From Cytophagaceae bacterium (GTDB lineage Bacteria > Bacteroidota > Bacteroidia > Cytophagales > Flexibacteraceae), in NCBI GenBank assembly GCA_947458545.1, contig CANGYH010000009.1:1-64000 (forward strand): a DNA stretch of 64,000 nucleotides, in the 5' to 3' direction. Below, one piece after another: positions 1-9,300 of the stretch. The position numbers and the translations under genes were made by a program. Position 1 is the stretch's first letter. Each line of letters begins with the position of its first letter. The notes below the pieces were generated by a model, which was not told the origin of the DNA, searched no databases, and saw only the letters and a list, made by a program, of their open reading frames with translations.

Positions 1-130
1 GCATAGGTGTAGTTTTGCTTTGGGCTTGCTAGGTATCATTTCTGAAGACCGGGTTACTATCAACTTTTGTCTTACCCCTTACATGTGCAATCAATAGTCC
101 TCCAGACGATTGAGCTTGTAGGCTATGTAA

Positions 131-165
131 GAAAAAGGCCCTCCCTACAGATGTAGAGTGGGCCT
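131..165 (-). terminator. Rho-independent terminator downstream of tRNA-Gln
   Basis: Read on the minus strand, AGGCCC and GGGCCT arms enclose an inner CTACA/TGTAG stem, and a run of five T follows. It lies about 25 nt after the 3' end of the minus-strand tRNA, so it most likely ends the tRNA transcript. Confidence 0.6.
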
Positions 166-189
166 GTGTTCGCTGTTATAACTATTTGT

Positions 190-260
190 TGACCGACTAG
201 GGCTCGAACCTAGACTCTTCTCAGCCAAAGTGAGACGTGTTGCCAGTTACACCATCGGTC
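190..260 (-). tRNA. tRNA-Gln (anticodon UUG)
   Basis: The minus strand folds as a cloverleaf. A 7-bp acceptor stem pairs GACCGAT with GTCGGTC (one T-G pair) and leaves discriminator A. The anticodon stem TCTCA/TGAGA carries the loop CTTTGGC, which places TTG at positions 34-36. The T-arm has the usual GGTTCGAGCCC-type sequence. The 3' CCA is not encoded. The gene lies between the giant PKD gene and a terminator hairpin on the same strand. Confidence 0.93.
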
Positions 261-342
261 AGTGCCGTAGCCGTTTCCGGCGATAGCGGGTGCAAAGATA
301 GCCGGGCGCGGTGCTTTGCGGCAAGCGCCCTGGCCTGTTTTT

Positions 343-3300
343 TTACTCCCGCAGCAGCGTCAAATCTCCGACAGATTCTTTCACCGTGCCGTCTATAAAG
401 CGGGCCCGCAGTTTGTACACATAAGTGTCTGTGGGGCAGGGGGCACCTTTGAAGTAACCGTCCCACCCGTAACCCACGCGCTGGCTGCGGAAGATAGCCT
501 CGCCCCAGCGGTTAAAGATCTGCAGGTCAATCTCTACCACGCCTTGGGTGAAGGGGTAGAACACGTCGTTGGTCACGTCGCGAGACTCAGGGTCCACAAA
601 GCCGCCCGTGGGGCCGCTCTTGTTGGGCGTAAAGGCGTTGGGCACCAGCCAAAAGCCGCCGTTCTCTACCTCTACCGGGGTGCGGGCCGTGTCTCGGGCT
701 ATGCAGCCTTCGGCGCTGGTTACCGTCAAAATGATGGTGTAGTTGCCCACGGCCGTGTATTTGTGGCGTGGCTCGGCATCGGCGCTGGTGGCACCGTCGC
801 CAAACTCCCATAGGTAGGTCTCGCCAGGGCGGGGCTCGCGCAGGATGCCGATCAGCTCATCGTCTGGGATGCGCAGCTTGCGTGGCGCGCGGGGGAAGGT
901 CGTAAAGGCGGCCGAGGGTACCTCGTACACGTTGATGATGTCAGTGCGCGTAGCGGTGTCGCTGCCACCGGGGCCGTAGGCAATCAGGCGGATGGTGTAG
1001 GTGCCCGGCCGGGTGAAGCGCTTGCTGGGGTTGCGCTCTTCAGACGTGGTGCCGTCGCCGAAGTTCCACTCGAAGCGGTTGGCAAAGCGGCTCGCGTTCT
1101 TAAAGACCACATCCAGCGGCGCGCAGCCAGCAGCCGGGCCCTCGAAGGCAGCCACCGGGGCAATGGGCAGCACCTGCAGCGGCAGGCGTACCGTATCCGT
1201 GCAGCCGGCGGGGCTGGTTACCACCATTCGCACCGTCAGGTTAAGGGTGGCCAGCGAGTCTTGCAGGCCGGTGAGCGTGTGGGTAAACAGCTCAGCACTG
1301 GTGGTATCGGTGCTGCCGTCGCCAAAGCTCCACTGGTAGCGCCAGCTAGGCCGGTAGAGGGTCTGGTTGCGCAGGGTGATGCGGTTGTTGGGCAAGCGCA
1401 CCACCCCGTCGGGCACAAAGGCAAACGCTCCGCGGGGCTGGCCGCTGACGCGGACCGTGTCTCGGTAGATGGCCTCGCAGACGGGCTGGAAGAACGCGTT
1501 GCTGCGTGCCCGGAGCGTAACCACAAAGACGGTGTCGCGCGGGCCGTTGTAGCGGAACACGTGCACTGGGTTCTTGTCGGCAGACGGGGCCGAGCCATCG
1601 CCGAAGTCCCACTCATACAGGTCGTCAGCATTGCGGCTTGTGTTGCGGAAGGCCACCGTCAGCGGTGCGCAACCTGCATTGGGCCGCACGAAGGAGGCCG
1701 TCAGCGCCGGGTTTACGTACAGCGGCAGGCGGCGGCGGTCTGTGCAGCCCTGTGGCGTCTCGGTAATGGCTTCTACCCATACCGTTTTGCGCTGGCTGGT
1801 GTTGTTGACCAGCACCGTATCGAGCGTGGTGCCGCGCAGCAGCACCGTGTCTATCTGTACGCCGTCCGTGAAGAGCAGGCGGGTTTGGCGGCCCTGGGTA
1901 GTGCTTTGGTCTGTGAGGCGCACGGCAAAGGGCGAGCAACCCTCTGTGGCCGAGGCCGCTATGGCTGCCACCGGCTGGGGATAGACGCGGATCTGCACAA
2001 AGGCGGTGTCTGGGCAGTTGTTGCCGGCTAGGTCTGCCACCAGTCGGATGGTGTAGCGCCGTACCGTGTCGCTGGGGTTGCGGTAGGTGTAGGCGATGTC
2101 GGCCCCAGTGCGGGGGGCGGCACCGTCACCCATGTCCCAGGTGTAGCGGTTGGCGTTGAGGCTGGTAGCGCCAGAGAAGCGCGCCAGCAGCGGCGTACAC
2201 CCGGCAGAGTCTATCAGGCTGATGCGGGCCGTCACCATCGGGCGCACCCGGACGGGGGCCTGGGTGGTGTCTGCACAGCCATGCTCAGAGATGGCAATGA
2301 GCTGGGCCGTGTAGGTGGCCAGCACCGAGGTGCTGTTGGTGTACAGGTGCGGCAGGGCCTGCACGGTGGTGTCGGCCTCGGCCCCGTCTCCAAAGCTGAA
2401 GCGGTAGCGCACCGCCCCGGTGGCGGCGCCTACAATCTGCGTTTGCAAGGGCGAGCAGCCGGCCTCGGGTTGGGGGCTCAGCAGGCCTGCCACGGGCTTG
2501 GCAAAGACGCGGATCTGCCTACGCACGGTATCGGCGCAGCCGGGGGCATTGGGATGCTGTACGGCCAGCTCGATGGTGACGACAGAGTCTCGGCCCGTGT
2601 TGTTGATAAAGACGTAGTCGAAGCTGCCCGTGCTGGCCCCTACGTACTGGCCGCCGATTGTCCAGCTCGTCTGGTTGCCTGCGGCAGAGCGGTTCTCGAA
2701 CCGTACCCGCAGCGGCGAGCAGCCCGAGTCTACACTTTGCCCGAAGGCGGCCGCCACCAACGGCAGCGTGCGGATCGTCTGGCTGCGCTCGGCCGTACAG
2801 CCGAAGGGGCTGGTTACCTGCAGGGTCACGTTCGTCTCTAGGATGGAGGCCGTGGGGTTGGCCAGCAGGGTGTCTATGCGGGAGGCTGTATCTCGCACCA
2901 CGGTAGTGCCAGGGCTGGCCAGTGTCCAGCGCCAGGTTTGGGCACCGCGGCTCTGATTTTGCAGGCTGATGGCAAAGGGCTGGCAGCCGGCCGTGTCGCC
3001 GGGGGTGAAGGCCGCCACCGGCCGCGGATAGACGGTGATGACGCGCTCGGCCGTGGCCGGGCAGCCTACGCCGTTTTGGTCTGCCACCAGGCGTACGGTG
3101 TAGCGCACCACGGTGTCTGTGCGGTTTTCAAAGACGCGGAAGGGGTTGGTGGCAAAGCTGGTGCCGCTGCCGTCGCCAAAGTCCCACTGGTAGAGGTTGG
3201 CGTTGCGGCTGGCGTTGGTAAAGAGCACACCGAGCGGGGCGCAACCGGCCGTGTCAGACGGGGTGAAGCCTGCCGCCACACCGGGCTTGACGACGATGTC

Positions 3301-6300
3301 CGTCCGGGCCGTATCCGTGCAGCCGAAGCGGTTGATGGCCACCAGCTCGGGGCGGAAGCGCTGGTCTTGGCTGGCCAGCGGGTTGGTGTAGATATGGCTG
3401 ATGGTCTGGGCCGTGGTGTCGAAGCGGGTGCCGTCGTCCAGGTTCCAGGCAAAGCGGGTGGCCCCTTCAGCAGCGCCGTTGAGCTCTACCAGCAGCGGCG
3501 AGCAGCCGCTGGCAGGCGAGGCAAACAGCACCCCGGCCCGGGGTTTGCCATAGACGCGGATCGTCTTGCGGACGGTGTCGGTACACTGGGCCCCGAAGCG
3601 GGAGGAGGCCACCTGCATCACCGTGAAGCTGGTATCGGCCAAGCCGTTGTGGACGAACGTGTAGGCCAGGGCGGTGGGGTTTTGGCTCACCAGTTGGCCG
3701 TCTATGAACCACTGCACGCGGTTGCCCTCGGCCACCTGGCTGGTGAAGGTGACGGCCAGCGGCGTACAGCCCGAGTCTGCCGAGGCCAGCAGCCCGGCGC
3801 GCACCAGGGGTTGCACCCGTACGCGGCGCTGCACACTGTCTGCACAGCCCAGGCGGTTGGCGGCCCAGAGCGTGACGCGGTGCTCTTGCACGTCTGCACC
3901 GGGGTTGGCCAGGGTGGTATCTATGGTGGCGCGGTCTAGGTAGATGCTGCGCAGTGTGTCGCGCTCAAAGGTCCAGCGCAGGGCATCGGCCCGGCGCGTG
4001 GCAGAGGCAAAGCGCAAGGCAAAGGGCTGGCAGCCCATCGTGTCGGGCGGGGTGAAGGCCACGGCCGGGCGGGGGAAGACGGTGATCGTCACCGTGTCCT
4101 CGTCTGGGCAGCCGATGCCGGCCTTGTCTGCCACCAGGCGCACGGTGTAGCGCACCACGGTGTCGGTCTCGTTGGTAAAGACGTGGAACGGCTCTGCCGC
4201 ATTGCTGCCCGAGCTGCCGTCGCCAAACGTCCATGTAAAGAGGTTGGCGTTGACGGACGAGGCCGAGCTGAGCTGCACGCCCAGCGGGCTGCAACCCTGG
4301 CGCACTGGCGCCACGATGCCTGCCGTCACGTTGGGCCGCACGCTCACCAGGCGGCGGGCCGTGTCTGCACAGCCGAAGCGGTTGGTGGCTACCAGGCGCA
4401 CGGCAAAGGTGCGCGTCAGTACGGAGCCCAGGTTTTGGAACGTGTAGCTGATCGTCTGGCTGGTGGTGTCGAAGCTGGTGCCGTCGCCTAGGTCCCAGTT
4501 GTAGCGCGTGGCGCCGGTGGCGTTGCCGTTGAGCTCTACCAGCAGCGGCGAGCACCCCGCGTCGGGCGAGGCAAAGAGGGTGCCTGCGTTGGGCCGGGCC
4601 AGCACCACCACGCGGCGGCGCACGGTGTCGGCACAGCCGGGGGCCAGGCGGTTGGTGGCCACCTGCATCAGCTCCACGGTAGAGTCGCGGTCGCTAAAGT
4701 TGAAGAGCGTGGCCCGCAGCACCGAGCCGGTGACGGCCTGCGGCGTGCCGTTGATGAACCACTGCACCTGCGCCCCCGCACTTGCCAGCGAGCCAGCCAC
4801 GAGCCTAAAGGGCGTACAGGCCGAGTCTTGCGCCAAGTCTATACCGGCCTGGGTGAAGGGGGCCACCCGTAGGCGGCCGGTGGCCGTGTTGGCGCAGCCG
4901 AAGCGGTTGTAAGCCTCTAGCCGGGTGGTGAGCGTCAGCAATTGGGCCGTGGGGTTGGCAATGGCTGTATCTACCGCCGGGCGGCCGGGGTAGGTGGCCA
5001 GGTCGCTGCCGCTGGCAATTGTCCAGGCCAGGCTGTCGGCCCCTTGGGCCAGGCTTTGCAGCCGCACGCGGAAGGGCTGGCAGCCAGACGTATCCGTAGG
5101 CGCAAAGGCAGCTCGCGGCACGGGATAGACGGTGATGACGCGCTGGGCCACGCTGGGGCAGCCTACCCCGGCGCGGTCTGCCACCAGGGTTACGGTGTAG
5201 CGGCGCACGGTATCGGTCTGGTTCTCGAAGCGGTAGAACGGGGTGCGGCCGGTGGCCGTGCCGAGGCTGTCGCCGAAGTTCCAGCTAAAGGTGTTGGCGT
5301 TGAAGCTGGTGGCGGCGTTGAACTGCACCGCCAGCGGGGCGCAACCGGCCGTGTCGCTGGCCGTGAAGCCGGCCCGCACCAAGGGCCGCACCAGGATGCG
5401 GGCTGTGGTGGTGTCGGCACAGCCGTTGGGTGTCAGGGCTATCTGCCGGACGGTGAAGGTGCGGTTGGTGGCCGCCAGGTTGTTGACGAAGGTGTAGCTG
5501 ATCGTCTGGCTCGCGGTGTCGAACCGGGTGCCGTCGCCCATGTCCCAGTTGTAGGTGGTAGCGCCGGTGGCGTTGCCGTTGAGCTCTACCAGCAGCGGCG
5601 AGCAGCCCTGCGTGGGCGAGGCAAACAGCGTACCCGCATCGGGCCGGGCAAACACCGTGACGGTGGCCGAGGCCGTATCCGTACACGTGGGCATTTGCGG
5701 GTTGTACACCACCAGCTGTACGCGGTAGGTGGTGTCTTGCCGGCCGGGGTTGATGAAGGTATAGGTGAGGCCCGAGGCCGCGTTGCCTACGGGCGTGCCA
5801 TTCACAAGCCACTGGCCCAGCACGCCGGGCGTGCTGGCTCCCGTAAAGCGTACGCGCAGCGGCGTACAGCCCGAGTCTGCCGACTGGCTAAACTGCGCCT
5901 CTACCAGCGGGCCTACGGTGGTGAGCTGGCTCTGGCCAGCCTGGCAACCAAAGCGGTTGTAGCCCAGCAGTTGCACCTGCACCGTGGCATTGGCAGGGTC
6001 TAGGTTTTGGTAAATGGTATCTACTACGGGGCGGTTGCGCACGGTGGTAGTGCCCGCCAGGCTGGTAAACGCCCAGCGGATGGAGTCTGTGCCTGCGGTG
6101 GTGGCACGGTAGCGCACGGCCAGCGGCTGGCAGCCCATGGTATCGGCCGGGGCCATGGCCACGCGGGGCAGGGGATAGACGGCAATGGTGCGGTAGGCCG
6201 TGTCGGGGCAGAAGCCGCCTGCGCGCTGGGCTACCAGGCGCACCGTGTAGCGGCGCACGGTATCGTCGTCGTTGGCAAATACTTTGACGGGGTTGGGCGC

Positions 6301-9300
6301 CGAGCTGGACGCGCCGCCGTCGCCAAAGTCCCAGGTATAGACGTTGGCATTGACCGAGGCCGAGCCGATGAACTGCGCCCGCAGCGGCGCACAACCGGCC
6401 GTATCTGCCACGCGGATGATGGCCGACGAGCCAGGCCGCACCGTTACGGCGCGGCTGAGCGAGTCTGCACAGCCAAAGGCGTTGGTGGCAATCACGCGCG
6501 GGTTATAGACGCGGTTGGCCGCCGTGGCCAGGTTCACAAACGTATGCTGCACGGCAGCAGCCCCGGTGTCGAAGCGGGTGCCGTCGGTAAAGTCCCAGGT
6601 GTAGGTGCCGATGCCGGTGCCCGTGGCGGCCAGGCGGGTGCGCAGGGGCGAGCAGCCCGCCACCGGCGTCACGTCTAGCCCCGTCAGACGGGGGGTGGGG
6701 TTTACGGTGATGGTGGTGTCGGCCGTGTCGGCACAGAGGCCGGCCAGGCTGTTGCGCACGGCAAGTTGCACCCGGTAGGTTACCGGGGCCAGGCCTGTGT
6801 TGGCAAACGTGTAGGTAAACGTCTGCGCATTGCCGCGCGAGATGCCATCCACGATCCACTCCAGCACATCGGCCCCCACGCTGCTCTCGCTGGTGAAGGT
6901 TACCGTCAGCGGGGCGCAGCCCGAGGCGGCGGTTTGCCTGAAGGCGGCGCGCACCAGTGGGTTGATGGTGAGGTCTTTCTGTACCGTGGCGGCGCAGCCA
7001 AAGGCATTGGCTGCCGTCAGGCGGACGGGCCGCACGGCGGGCACCAAGCCCAGGTTGCTGTAATTGCGTACGATGACTGTGTCTGCCGTGGTGCGCAGGG
7101 TATCATTAGAGCCAAAGAGCCAGGTGTAGCGCGTGGCCCCGCGGTTGCCCACGTAGGTATAGCGTACCTCCACCGGCGAGCAGGCCGAGGGCGGCGTCAG
7201 CGCCATGTCGAAGTCCACCGTGGGCCGGGACTTAACGCGGATGCGGCGCTGCACCACGCTGGGGCAGCCCGAGCTTTGGCTGGCGGCCACCAGCTCTACC
7301 ACAAAGACGGTGTCGCGCTCTGCCGAGAGGTTCTCGAAGGTGTAGGCAAACTCGGTGGGCGAGGCGCTCACCTGCTGCCCGTTGATGCGCCACACAAAGC
7401 TGTTGGCCGCCGCCGAGGTGGTGCGGTTGCGCAGCGTAGCCGTAAAGGGCGAGCAGCCCACGGTGTCGGGCAGTACCTCCATCTGGGCCTGGATGGCGGG
7501 CGATACCGTCACCGATACCAGCGCAGAGTCTGCACAGCCCGAGCTGCCCTGCACCAGGGCCCGCAGTTGGTACACCTGGTCTGCCCCGCCGTTATTGAAA
7601 AGGATCGTCTGCGTGGGGGCACCGCCGGTGGTATCCAGCGTTTGCCAGGCCAGCGTACCGGCCAGCCGCTGCTGGTACACCACCCGGCTTAGCCCGGCAG
7701 AGCCTTGCGTGCCCAGCGTTACGGCCAGCGGCGAGCAGCCTGCCACGGGGTCAGGAGTCAACACCAAAGTGGGCTTGGGCAGCACCCGCACCAGGCGCGG
7801 GGCGCTGGTATCTACGCAGGCATTGCCAATGCCCCGGGCCACCAGCCGCAATACGTAGCGCGTGGTGTCCGTAGCCGACGTGCTGACGAAGCTGAAGGCA
7901 TCCGGGTTGCGGTCAAAATTGACCGGCTGGCCGTTGACCAGCCACACGAAGTTGTCTGCCGCAGCCGAGCTGCCGTTGGTGGCCAGCACCCGCAGCGGCC
8001 CGCAGCCGATGGAGTCAGACAGGGTAAAGGCCGCCCGGGGCACGGGCTTCACGCGGACCTCCGTCGTAGCCTGGGCCTGGCAGCCGAAGGGCGTGGTGGT
8101 GGTCAGCGTCAGCGTATAGCCGCGCTCGGTGTTGGTGGTGTTGGTGTAGAGGTGGCTCTGGGCCTGCGGGCCCGGGACCGTTACCGGGGCGCTGCCGTCG
8201 CCGAAGGTCCAGGTGTAGGTGCTGCCCGCCACGGTCGTATCAGGCCGGGCCAGCACTTGCAGGGGGCTGCAGCCGCTGGCGGGCACCTGGCTCACCAGCG
8301 TAAAGGCGGCCGTGGGCACGCCATAGACGGTAACGGTGTCGGCCGTGGTGTCGGCGCAGGCGGCAAAGCTGCCTGCCGTGCCCGCCACCAGCGTTACCAC
8401 ATAGCGCACCACGGGTTGGTTGCCCGGGTTGCCAAACGTGTAGCGGAAGCTGCCGTTGGCCAGGTTGGGCGTAAAGCTGGCCCCCAAGCCGGTGCCGCCC
8501 ACCGTCCGCACAAACCAGGAATAATCTACCCCGTTGCGGAAGCCGATGTTGGCAAAATTGACCGTACCCGGCGCGCAGACGCGGTCCGTGTCGGCCGAGA
8601 AGATGGCCCGCACCGCAGGCCGCACCGTAATCGTCCGGCTAAAGGGCAGCGAGGGGCAGCCCAGGGCCGAGCGCACCACCAAACTGGCCGTGTACGTAAC
8701 CGGGTTGACGCCCAGGTTGGCCGGGTAGGTGTGGGTGGCGGCAGGCAGCAGGCTATCGGGCCGGCTGTTGCCGTCGCCGTAGGTGTAGAAGTAGTACCGG
8801 GCGTTGGTAGAGCCGGGCTGGGCGTTGAAGGCCACCGGCACGGTGCCCAGGCCGCAGACCTCCTCGGGCGTGGCAGAGAAACCTGCCACCGGGCGCGGTG
8901 CCGCCGTTATCTGCCTGCTTACGGAAGCCGAGCAGCCTGCCGCCGTCTGCACGTCTAGCTGAACGGTGTAGCTGACGGGGGCCGTGCCGAAGTTGGGCAG
9001 CGTCTTGGTGGGCAGGGGGTTGGTGCTGGTGGTGCCGTCCAGGTCTGTAAAGCGCCAGAGGTAGGTGGCCAGGCCGTTGCCCGTGGCTGAGAAGGTAACC
9101 GAGGCCCCGGCGCAGACCGTGTCTGGCGCGACGATGGCCGCGTTCGGGGCTGGGTAGGTGATGATAGGCCTGAATGACGTAAACCGGCAGCCTTGTGGCG
9201 AGATCAGCGTGAGCCGGGCTGTGTCTCGGCGCAAACCGCTGCCGGGGTTTAGGTACGTTTGCAGGGGCGGGTTCTCGCCGGTAAAGGTGTTGCCGTTGCC

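Noticed and set aside
1712-6957. Regular repeats considered as a possible CRISPR array or minisatellite.
   Set aside because: The units are about 1,050 nt, coding, in frame and diverged; there are no short spacers. No CRISPR array was found in the window.
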